Positions 54,201 through 64,000 of a DNA stretch of 64,000 nucleotides are shown piece by piece. The stretch comes from Daedaleopsis sinensis. Its lineage: Eukaryota > Basidiomycota > Agaricomycetes > Polyporales > Polyporaceae. The stretch is from NCBI GenBank assembly GCA_033807695.1, contig CM066311.1, forward strand, positions 1 to 64,000, in the 5' to 3' direction. The position numbers and the translations under genes were made by a program. Below the pieces are notes generated by a model. It was not told where the DNA came from and did no database searches. It saw only the letters and a list, made by a program, of their open reading frames with translations. The number at the start of each line of letters is the position of its first letter. Position 1 is the first letter of the stretch.

Positions 54201-57200
54201 CTGGCCATGGACTTGAAATCCACGCCGTCCTCTACAATCCGGATCTGTATTTTTCAAGTTTCGACTCGGCATGCACGTCCTGCGTCTCTTCTGCCTCTAC
54301 CTCTCGCTCCGACTCTCTGTTGCTGGTAGACTTTCCGCACGCGTCGCGCACCTCCTGCGTCCGAACATCACCACGCCCGCGCTTCACGAACGCCGCCGCC
54401 GTCCGTTTCACCCTCACTAGGCCCTCTCCAAGTTCCAAGTTCCGGTGCCCATAGCTCCCCACTCAGTTATCCAGCACATTGCCTGTTGCGTCGGTGCCGG
54501 TGCCGGTGCAGCACTAGCACTGGGTACTGGGTGCCGGATTCGGCGAAGCGCTTGTCGCCAACTTCGACCAAAAGGAGTGCTCTCTCCCCCGATACCCCAT
54601 CCCAATCCCAATCCCGACGTCCCCGGAGCATGTACGCCCGGTCGACGTCACTCGCTCACCCACTCGCGCCCGCGTCGACGATCGACACCGAGCGTCCACT
54701 CTCGACGTCAACACTTAGTGCACCGTGCCTCGCTGACGCACACACAGCAGACACAGGACAACTCGCCGCCGGGGTTCGAAGTACGAACGCTCGCGTGCGC
54801 GCTGTGGCGTGGCCGTGCCGTGGTGGGTGGTCGCAGCAGACAGAACGTGTCCGTGTCCGTGTCCGTGTATGTGTCCGTGTTCGCACGCAGCGAAGAAAAC
54901 GCAAACTCTGATAGCACGACCGAACAGCTACACCTCCCGCGGCCGCTCCAGCTCTAGCTGCATTCGCGCGGTGGCCAGCCGCAGCCGCAGCACCGTTATC
55001 GCAGCCCTCCGTCTCGTGCTCAACGTTCAACGTTCGATGATCAGGACTAAACTTGGGCGTGCGCGCCTTGAAGAGCGTCAGGCCGTGTCGTTTCGCACCG
55101 CCGTCTTCTTCGTTCTAGCGTCGTGCGGTCTCCCTTCACCTCTGCTCTGCGCGCATGGGGCTCCCTGGACTAGACTGGGCTCGCGCCGCGCCCCAAGACG
55201 CTCTCCGCACTGGATACGGCCTGCTGTCCACGAGACATCTACAGACTACAGCGAAGACGAGCCCGGAGCCGGAGCTCGACCCACCTGCGCTCGACCCAGC
55301 CTCTATCTGTACCTCTGCCTGTTCTCTCCCCCTGTCTGTTCTACGCCTAGTCTACGTCTAGTCTAGAGCTGGCCGTGCACCCAGGCGGTGGTCCGGCCGA
55401 GCCGTTGCTCGCAGTCCCCGGGTCGCGCGATCGAGCAGTGTGCAGTGTGCACCCGAGTGAAGCAGGCTGCAGTCGATATCGATCCAGCTACGTATACGTA
55501 TACGTATGAAGCTGGTGCAGGTCCAGCAGCGTCGCATCGTTCACTCGAGCGCCCGGCTTGTACGCTCCTAGTCCTTGCAGTGATTTAACGCGTGGTCCCC
55601 AGCGGTAGACCCCTCGTCCGTCACCGTCGCTGTCTCTCTTCCGGCTCGACGCACCTACGTACTTCAAGTGCAAGTGCACCTACGCCTGCGTGCCTTCACA
55701 CTTTGGCGCGGACCTGGGTCCTGGATTCGGCGAAGGTCCGCAGTACTCAGTCCGTACGAGACACTGCCGCTCATGATCGGTCTCAGCGCTCAGCCCCCTC
55801 GAGCTCCGAGTCCGAGTCCGGTTGCGCGTGACGCACGCCTGAAACGCCGGGCCTGCGTCCAGTGCAGCTCCGACAACGAGTATGCCATTGCAATTGCAAG
55901 TAGTGCTAGTGCACGCCCGCTGCACGCTCTCGAGCCTCGACGTCCTGGATTTCAGTTTCGGGCAGGGCAAGCACCTCATGGTATCTCGACGCACCCAGGC
56001 TGCGTGATGTCATGGTTGTGAGCGAGGTACGTCCACGGGGATCAAGCTTTCAAATTCCAGAGCGTGGTCAGCTGGGCTCGCACCGGGGTGGCCGGCCGGG
56101 GGCGCGCGGTTTCATGCGTTCCTCGCGCGTCGGGTGCGCAGCGAGCACCTGGCTGCACTAGTACGAAGTATTGTTTGTGGATCACTCGTGCTATGGCAGT
56201 GTATGCGCGGCGATGCATTAAGTCAATGTATGCGTTATTCTAGAAGTCGCACGCGCACATCAGTGTTCGTGCCGCCGAGTGCCACCCGGTATCGGAGGCA
56301 GCACGGGATGCTCGCGCTCGTCCTACCGACGGGCGAGACACGAACTGTGCACGTAGAAACCAGCCGGAACGAGCGCACTATCCTCCCGTGTGGCACTCAC
56401 CTGACCCCGGCCTCCTGCCCGGTCCCCCGCCGTCCCGACCTCCGAACGACGACAACGGGCGCTCCGAGCGTGCTCTCTCTGCCCGCGACGTCGACTCGTT
56501 CCTGTCCAGACAAAACTTAGTGGACCTCTTCGCGAATTCGTCTTTGACCGTCGGCGTCACGTACGGTCGATCTGTGCGGGGAACGTGTCGAGCATATGAT
56601 TGCAAGCTTCCGTCACCGGTGCCCCGTCTCCTAACAGCTGCGCCCATTTCCTTTCTCGCTCCGAACTCCCTGCGGCCACCGACGGCACCGTGCGCGTGTC
56701 CCCAGCGGCGAGCACCCAGCACCGGCTGGACGCCAAGACGCCGTCCGCAATGTCCCCTCTACGTACATCATCCGCGGTCTGCCACGCCCACGACCGTCCA
56801 CACGCCAGCTGCGTCGGCACGTACTCCCGTATGCCCGCACTAGTATCTCGTCCTTCCTGTGTGTGTACCTGTCGCCGCTGCTCTGCTACGCTCTCATGCT
56901 CTATCTCGTGCTCGCTGGCCTCGAACAACCCTCGATCGCGCGAAGAGCTCTACTCGAGTGCCCCCCGGCGAGCTATACCACAGAGTTCAATGTCCAACGT
57001 CCAACATGCACGCTCGCCCCCGGAGGCTTTCCCATCTCGGTGCACGAAGTACTAGGGGAGAGAAACAGACAGATCGCCGGCACTCGCAGCTCGGAGAGTC
57101 GGGCCTGGCCGAAGACGCAGGGGACGGGCCTGAGAGTGGACTAAGTGCTTACTACTCCGTGCTCCACTCTTCGAATTCGTCGTCTTCTCGACAACGGCGA

Positions 57201-58216
57201 CGAGCACTAGGACGCCGGGTCCGACTGATCCTGACCCTATCGCTCTCAGCTCACGCTCACGTCCACCACATGCACACCCGGAGCAGACACCGCGAGCAGT
57301 CACTAGTCAGGTGCGCGCACACGACCGCCCCATGTCGTACGGTTCGCGTAATAAGCCCTCGCCACCGCGTTCTTACCCCGGACGACCACAGCATGCGCCG
57401 TTAGCAAGCGTCTACCCGCCGGCAACTGCCCACCACCCCGCCTATCTGCGATGTCTGCCCCCTCGTCGCCCGGCGCGGCAGAAGGAAGCCCCCAGCTCGC
57501 TGAGAAGCTGCGCGGCTCGGACCGGTCCCCCTGTGCTTCTAGCCCGCCTTCTCCTGCCCGCTCGCTCGCTGCGATGACGTCGGCGTTGCAACCGGTGGAC
57601 GTCCGACTTACATCGCAGTAACTTGTACGACTGCGATACATCTGGGCATCTGGACATCCCGACACCCGACGGCCAAGGCGGCAAGCCCGCCGCCCGCCGC
57701 CCGCTCTCGACGGGCGTGCCTGTACGTCCGGTCTGAAAAGCTACGTCGACAGCACAGCGCGCGACGGCGTGTATGCACACGCGGGAGCAGACCGTGTCCC
57801 GAGTCGGCAAGCGCGTATCCCCGTGTGCGCGCGCGAGTGTTCGATCGCCCCGACTCCGAGTCCGTGGACATCGTCGACGTCGATGTCGGCTTCGGTGGAC
57901 TCGCGCGGTTATCTCCGACCGCGCCGCATCCGGGCGCAGATGGATGGCTTGTCTTGGCGGACAGACTCGGAGACGGCGTGCCTCCTCTCGTCGCGTCGCA
58001 TCAGCGTCGGTGTCAGTACTTGCCTCAGTCCCCGAGCCCGGTCCGACTCGTGCTATGCTCACGACCGCTCTCCCTCGCGCTCGAAACAGATATCCCGCCG
58101 GGGCGTGTCCTCGGCCCGCAGTGCGTCCGAGTCTGCACACAAACCTTGTCTATACTGACCGCCGCGCGCGCATACAGCGACCGCCCTGTTCCCCGGACTA
58201 TCGGCAATCTTGCCAG
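51234..58216. other. 7-kb gene-poor region with microsatellites
   Basis: No protein-coding gene could be supported on either strand. The stretch holds many short tandem runs: GATAC units near 52980-53000, CCTGC units near 53041-53060, GTGC units near 53082-53104, CCAAATCC units near 54033-54070, GTGTCC units near 54846-54880 and TACGTA units near 55488-55506. Short ORFs are proline/arginine/serine-rich and switch frame freely. Confidence 0.5.
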
Positions 58217-58300
58217 ACCTGAGAGGTGCGAATTCAAGTGAGCGAGCGAGCAGCACGGTACCGGCAGTGAGAACCTGCCAAGGCGCCGGGCTAAGCGCCA
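58217..58300. repeat. Direct repeat flanking the kinase gene, upstream copy
   Basis: GACCTGAGAGGTGC...GTGAGCGAG, CAGCACGGTACCGG, GTGAGAACCTG, GGCGCCGG and CTAAGCGC recur in this order at about 59957-60050. The upstream copy ends ~95 bp before the kinase ATG. Confidence 0.8.
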
Positions 58301-58394
58301 TGACAATCGTCTCAGGCCGTGTTTACGGTCCCCCACATCATCGTAGCCCCGGCCGCCCGCGGCCCGCCTGATTAGCTCGTGTCGCCACCTCGCT

Positions 58395-59812
58395 ATGCAT
58401 ATCCGCTACGATACAGCTATTGGGAAAGGCGCATATGGTACTTAGGCAGATTTCATACGCACCTATGTCAAGAAACACAACATTCCCTCCATGGATAGGC
58501 CTGGTCTTTGCGGGTATAGTGACAGGCGGAGCCCTCGAGGGGCAGGTCATTGCGGTGAAAAGGACACGCGCAGCGCGATCGGTCGCACATCCCATCCTGC
58601 GCCACGAGGCGTGTGCTCTCCATCTCCTCCGGGGTGTGTAGTCTGTGTGCTATACTTCGGGTAGGTCTTCAATCAGCGCTGCCGGTGCTGATCAATCTTG
58701 CCGCTTGCCTCAGGCCACCGCAGCATCCCCCAGGTCTACTGCTGGGGAATTTCCAACATTTGCGAGTATCTCGGTATGCAGAAATTGGGGATAACTCTCG
58801 ACACTTTCTTCCTCCTCAGAGGGGGAATAGTCATGCGAAATCTGGCGGCCATCGCGTATCAGCTAGTACGTCGCTCAGCCGCGTTGCTATTCCACACGAG
58901 TAGCGAGTAACGCTATGTGCACAGCTTGATGCCGTCGAGTTCGTCCACAAGCATGGCATTATACACGGGGACCTCAAACTTTGCAACATGATGTTCGCGG
59001 ACCGTGAAGGCGAACAAGGCCTGGTATACCTCGTGGATTTTGGGGTAAGCAGTCTCTGGTCCACCACAGGTGGCGACGAGACTGCTTCTCCGGTTCTCAT
59101 AGGAACGACGTTGTATGCAAGCCTGGATAACCACCGCCATAAAAGTAAGCCCTGTGACACACACTGAGATCGCTGATATCTGACCACCGTCGAGGCCGAC
59201 GCAGAACTATCTCACAAAGACGATTTGGAGTCTCTCGCATACGCCATCCTGCAGCTCCTCCTGGAAAGAGTGCCTTGGAACAATGCGAAGATCAATATCC
59301 GAGACGTCAAGGCCGTCTACGCCGCGAAAAAGGCGTTCGACGCGCCGTCTGCGCTCCGCAGCTGGCCCGCCATATTCAGCACGCTCATCCAGGGATCCCG
59401 CGCACTGGCGTACGCCGAGGACCCGCCCTACCACGCGTGGAAGACGGAGCTCCTCTCGCTCGTCCAGCCGCTTGCGCCCACGCGGCCATGCCGGGCCCAC
59501 CTGAGTGTCCGCTGTACGACCGAGCGCTGGTGAGTGATGAGGGCACCACCGTGACCATCAAGTACGCAGATATACAGGTTCCCGAGTGCGCCCCGCTCGG
59601 CGGTAGAGAGGTGGACGTCGACGAGCTTCCGGAGATCCGACGGACCGCGCATAAACACGGATGAGGATCTGTCGACGGTGCCGGAGGAGTTCTTGCTGGG
59701 GGACGAGGCGCTGCTGGTCAGAGGGGGGGTCGAGCTGATCGAGGATGTCCCTGTGTGCACGAGACCTACTGTCCGGCAATCTTACGAGCGGATGTGTCCT
59801 GCTAGTGGATGA
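58395..59812 (+). CDS. CK1-like protein kinase
   Basis: Exons 58395-58437, 58520-58633, 58714-58865, 58925-59144, 59205-59529 and 59578-59812 total 1089 nt: 362 residues plus stop, with all junctions GT-AG. Motifs are AIGKGAY (glycine loop), VIAVKR with the ATP-anchoring Lys, LRHEACALHLLRG, HRSIPQVYCWGIS, HGIIHGDLKLCNMMF (HGD in place of HRD), LVYLVDFG, GTTLYASLDNH and SHKDDLESLAYAILQLLL followed by ERVPW. The DDLESL block and missing APE motif mark the casein kinase 1 branch. The chain starts almost at the glycine loop, and the usual third Gly and GTVYL segment are lost at the first splice junction, so activity is uncertain. The C-terminal exon reads DLSTVPEEFLLGDEALLVRG. A second copy of that tail lies downstream. 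Confidence 0.88.
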
Positions 59813-59956
59813 GTCGCTAGCGGTATGGAGCGTCGCGTAGTCGTGTCTGTATGCTACTTTCGTCACTTGGTAGTTAAATTTCAGCGTCGACATCGGTGTT
59901 ACTTAGTGTCTGATCACAGCTCGCAGTTCGACTCGTGCACCAGAGACCCGATCATG

Positions 59957-60226
59957 GACCTGAGAGGTGCAAAGAAGTGAGCGAGAGAGCAGCGGTGAGA
60001 AGCACGGTACCGGTGAGAACCTGGGCGCCGGTAAATGGTAAGCTAAGCGCTGTATCAAACCGTCCCCTCCCCATAGGCTCGGAGTCCGATCTCTCGACGC
60101 TGCCGGAGGAGTTCTTGCTGGGGGACGAGGCGCTGGTTGTCAGAGGCGGGGTCGAGCGGATCGAGGACGTCCCGGAGTCCAAGTACGAGACTTGGGTGGA
60201 ACATCTCGAGCGTATGTGCGATTGAG
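59957..60226 (+). pseudogene. Duplicated kinase tail without kinase domain
   Basis: A copy of the 58217-58300 repeat is followed by an acceptor-like CCTCCCCATAG and then SDLSTLPEEFLLGDEALVVR, GGVERIEDVPESKYETW and VEHLERMCD with a TGA near 60224. It matches the last exon of the kinase at 59666-59755 closely but continues further. The kinase domain between these two parts is missing, so it is either a partial duplication or a deletion derivative. Confidence 0.7.
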
Positions 60227-60369
60227 TCGCTCAGGCTCTGGGTTTTTCAAGCGTATTACGGGTCTGTGCGCGCGTGCACTGGCATGCATGAAGAGCTATA
60301 GAGATACCTCTCCAGAACGTGAGTCGTGCGTACGCGTAGATGTTGACTTCAACGCATATGAGTGCAAGC

Positions 60370-63300
60370 GCACGCAATGATTGAAACATCGATATCGCGG
60401 CCGCCGCGGCGTCGCGGTCGAGCGTCTAGTAGATCCGGCTGTCGTGAGCGCTCCGACTGCCGAATACGGATGTGTCTTCCTCCTCCTCCCACCATCCGCT
60501 ATGTCTTGCGCTTGGCCGTGTGCAGTGTGCACACACTTGATCAAGCTTCTGTGATATCTGACGACTCTGCATGCGAACGCGAAGCCATCGGCGGGGTACT
60601 CAAAACGGGCAATCTGTCCGCAACTCTGCACACTTGTTCCAGCTATTCAATTCGCGGGGACGTCGTCCGCTCTCGACCCGACGCGTTTTCAAGATGTTGT
60701 CGAGCTTGGGAGGAAGGATGTACGTACCGCGATCGGGTTTGGACGCGTCTGCGTGTATAACGCGCCGTAGCTCGTGAGTCTTCGCTCTTCCATGTATGGG
60801 GAGCCGCGGCCCAGCATCCATGCGTCTGTCAGCACTCAGAATCCTCAGCCCAGAATCAGTGTGCCATCATGAAGCCAGGCTAGTGTCAGCGGGATGGAAT
60901 CGTCTCCGGATGTCGGGCCATGTCCAACCTCAGGTGAGCTGCAATACTCGTAGCCTGGGAGTGTCAGTCCGACGGCTACTCGCTGCAGAACACGGAAGCA
61001 GCTGTCTAATCTCTCAGTAGTCACTGGTTACTTCTCAAGCTCTCAAGCCTTCGGACCAAGGACGTATCGTGCGATCGCATTCAATCAGCCTCGCAACTCA
61101 ATGCGACCCGCTCGAGCGCCCGCGCGTATCTACAGCGCAGGCACCGTCGTGTCTCCCCGTCCATGATCCCGTGGCGAAGGTTCTTACCCCACATCACCAC
61201 AGCACTCTTGCCTGACAGCGAGATCGCTCGATAGTCCTCCGCGCGTATCTCGCGAACGTTACTTCTCCCCCGCTCCTATTGCCAGGCGAGAACGAGTGCC
61301 CAGCAGCTCGAAGCGGCACACGGTTCGGACCGGGGTGCCTAATGGCCTCCTTCTCATGATTCAGATCACTGCGCCTTCTCCCTGCGAGCACTCGTCGTTC
61401 TGTTGCCGGTTCCCCTGGGACGCGTAAATGACGTAGCGGGCGTCGCGTACAGGGTCCACCATACCTGTTACGCAGGACGTGCGCGTGGGGGTGTGCGCTC
61501 GGCTAGTCGCGACGGGCGATCGGGCGAAGTAAGTACGGTGGGTAAGTTGCCTCCCGATCACCCCGTGCATCCGACGCTCACTCTCATTGACACGGCTTCT
61601 TAGCTTGGCCTCTGTATTCGCAGCAGGCCCTCGGCACTCAGGGAGACCCGAGTTGAACGTTCAACAGCTGCGGCGGCGATGGACAGGGAAGCATGGAGTA
61701 AGCTCGCAATCATGTCTATCGGTGCGCGCGCCGTGCATATGCTGACTTTCATTATCAAGCAAGTCATGCTTGGCAAGTACTCAGTAAGTATCATAACCTG
61801 GCGCAGTTTATCTCCGCGTCCAACGGCGCGGTACCCGAGCCCTTTGACTGGCGCAAACGGCCTTGGCGTCGGGAGATAGCAGTTTGCGCACAGAGGTCGG
61901 TCCGACTCGTCTTGAGTTCCATTGCCAGCGCAGCTCAATTAACTTGACATCTCCGCAAGTACCCCACATCATCAATGACACCTAACACGGATTATTATGA
62001 CTGTAATGGACTTCCCGCCGGGTGCAGGCCTTGCATGTCGTTCAAGCAGGTCCGCGCGTTCGATCAACTCGAGTTTCCCGATCGATAGACCAGATCCCCA
62101 CCGCGAAGCTCCCCATTCCGGATCTACACTTGAGGGCGAAGCTCGAAGCATGGCGCCCGCAGCCGTGGGCTCGCTCGCTCAAAATAGCCCATGGCCATAC
62201 CCGCGGCGAACTCGCGCAGAGATGTATGCACGACGAGAGGTCACCTACCCGAGGCTATCTCCCTTGCAATCGGAACTGCAGCCCTCGCGTGGAAGCTGGC
62301 CGGCTGCCCGAAAGACCGCGCTATCACATGGGCCTAGGACTATCCTGGCACGCATCGTGCACATAATGTTTGGCTCATGCGTCCGGACGATCTATGCAGC
62401 GACGCGAACGAGGACCGGGGCTAGGTCTGGACAGCGTGGTCGCGCGTACGTACGTGTCCCGCGCGCGTCGCCGTGCGTGTCCGAGCTCTAACAGTGCGGG
62501 CGTCCGCCGTCCACAGACTGCAGCAGTCGCACTCTTTCGGGCCTCGGGCTTCGGTATTCGGTGTTCTACGTTCGATCTTCGAGCTGCGAGCGTCGAGCTT
62601 CCGGCCTCGCCCCTTGCTGACAGGCTTGTCAGAAAGCTCGCGGACGCACGGTGTGCTTCGCTCGCGTGTGGGCACTCACCATATCGTCGGGATGCTTCGC
62701 AACGAGACAAGCATACACTCTTCCGCCGGGAGGTGGGGCGCTGAGCGTTGGCTGCGTGTTCCCTCTCGGGTGTGGACAGAGCGGACAGAGCACCCTCCAG
62801 TCGCGCGTCTGGTATGTTCGTTCTACTCGCGTCCGGACTGGCCGTGTGGACGGACGTCCGCGGTCACAGGGGGCGGGTAGGCGTTCCTGCGGACTGCCTG
62901 TCGCCGCTGGCGAGTTCGCTCTTCGTCAACCCGGTCGTCGAACATCACACTTTGCCTGACAGGCCGACGCCGCACACGCGTCCTCTCGCTCGCCGTCCTT
63001 GGTAGTACCGATGGTCGCTGGACTGATCTCGTTCACTCAGCCCGACCACACTTCAGGTACTGAACAAGACGCAGCGCTTTCTTCTGACGGTCATCTCGGC
63101 CGATAGGACTGCAGTGCACCTCGAGCCAACCAGCCAGCCACAGGCTACAGCATATGTGTACGTCGCGAGAGCCTCGACTTCACGCCTCTTATCGCCAGTA
63201 CTTATGTATGGCAGTGACATGGGCAATAATAGCCCCACCTCGTGCAGGCATCCGGTGTGGCCCACGAGCGTCCGCCGCCAAAGTACGGCATCAGCACCTT

Positions 63301-64000
63301 CCCCCGCTGACGCCTGACGCCGAGCATGGTGAGCATGGATTGAATCGCAGCGAGTCGGATGCTGTAGCTCGCGACTGACGAGTCACGACCGCTGATAGCG
63401 TCCGCCCGCTACGATCATCGTCCCATCAGGCCCTATCAGTTTGCGCCGCTCGGCAGGCCGCATCCATCGTGCGCACCCCGGAATCGACGTCGCGCCCGAG
63501 TCGACGTGTCTGATCCAGACAGGACAGTGCCAGCCCTATATGGGCCCTACGGGGCTGCGGGCGTGCAATGTGACCAGGAGTTTGTGGGTACATATTCCAG
63601 ATACACTCAATGTACTGCTCGCTCATCCTCGCGTTCAGGATCGATAGAAGTCGCCAGCTTGCATGCCTAGATAGACATTATCAACTGTGGCGAAATTGAC
63701 GCGTTTACGTCTCCGGACGTAACGCCCTCCGCCGCTCTCACGCGCTGCCTGTAACGCTATCTCTTGCCTTCTATCCATTCCTTCTACCCACGCCGCGCTA
63801 CCTGTGGAGGGTCAATGCAGACGCTCGCGGCCACAAGAGAGCTTCGAATCCTTCCCGTTTTGCCCAATGGCCACTTTCTGGAGTTCGAACTGTCATCCTC
63901 GTGCCCGTACGTTTGGTGATTTCTCATTGCTTTATAGGTTCGTCTCACGAATCGGAGGGTAAGTATGCTGGAAGAGCCTCCAGAACTGTGGTTCGTTACG
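60370..64000. repeat. Right arm of diverged inverted duplication
   Basis: Inverted relative to 42283-45905. Homology still continues at the last base (AGCCTCCAGAACTGTGGTTCG), so the arm extends beyond the window. Plus-strand coding-like pieces include SACEREAIGGVLKTGNLSAT (~60565), MDREAWSKLAIMSIGARAVH and MLTFIIKQVMLGK (61679-61780), and ISASNGAVPEPFDWRKRPWR (~61810) after an intron-like gap. A 15-bp CATCAGGCCCTATCAG-like segment near 63425 mirrors 42850. No intact gene is left. Confidence 0.85.

Overview
The window is a chromosome end of a filamentous fungus, most likely an agaricomycete basidiomycete. The evidence is a terminal array of 25 CCCTAA repeats at position 1, GC-rich DNA, genes cut by many 44-66 nt GT-AG introns with CTAAC-like branch sites, Ty1/copia retrotransposons, and protein families typical of such genomes. 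No species can be named from the sequence alone.

Layout. 1-151 is the telomere. 152-7.8 kb is decayed subtelomeric DNA holding a broken QRI7/OSGEPL1-type tRNA-threonylcarbamoyladenosine gene, a palindrome-rich element and exon remnants of an unidentified gene. 7.83-16.53 kb is a nested pair of minus-strand copia elements: a young element with LTRs (9546-15615, TSD CCACG) sits inside the gag of an older truncated one, and the young one carries a 266-bp mariner-like MITE in its reverse transcriptase. 17.8-18.06 kb is a heptamer minisatellite abutting a degenerate internal CCCTAA tract. 18.1-19.0 kb is AT-richer with a ~169-bp periodicity. 19.7-23.6 kb is a satellite array with a 1.36-kb duplicated block.

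From 26.2 kb single-copy genes appear: an 11-exon SNF2-like DEAH helicase (26210-32064, minus), a small spliced gene sharing a short motif with it (34379-35464, minus), and the 3' part of a ZNFX1-like gene with NFX1-type and RZ-type zinc fingers (36417-38755, plus) cut off at a dispersed telomere-motif repeat. 38.8-60 kb is gene-poor, with a 696-bp hAT-like non-autonomous element (47572-48267), a conserved fungal protein of unknown function (50029-51233, minus) and a CK1-like protein kinase (58395-59812, plus). A diverged inverted duplication (about 42.28-45.9 kb against 60.37-64.0 kb) brackets the 46-60 kb segment and runs off the window.

The recurring theme is short dyad-symmetric sequence at several scales: ACGGCGCA/TGCGCCGT hairpins near the telomere, CATCGT/ACGATG palindromes, a 17-bp palindrome in the satellite, and at least 22 copies of a 15-bp GRCGTC-N3-GACGYC-type motif clustered in and around the helicase gene. 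The helicase and zinc-finger genes suggest nucleic-acid or chromatin surveillance functions near the chromosome end, but no operon-like cooperation can be shown.
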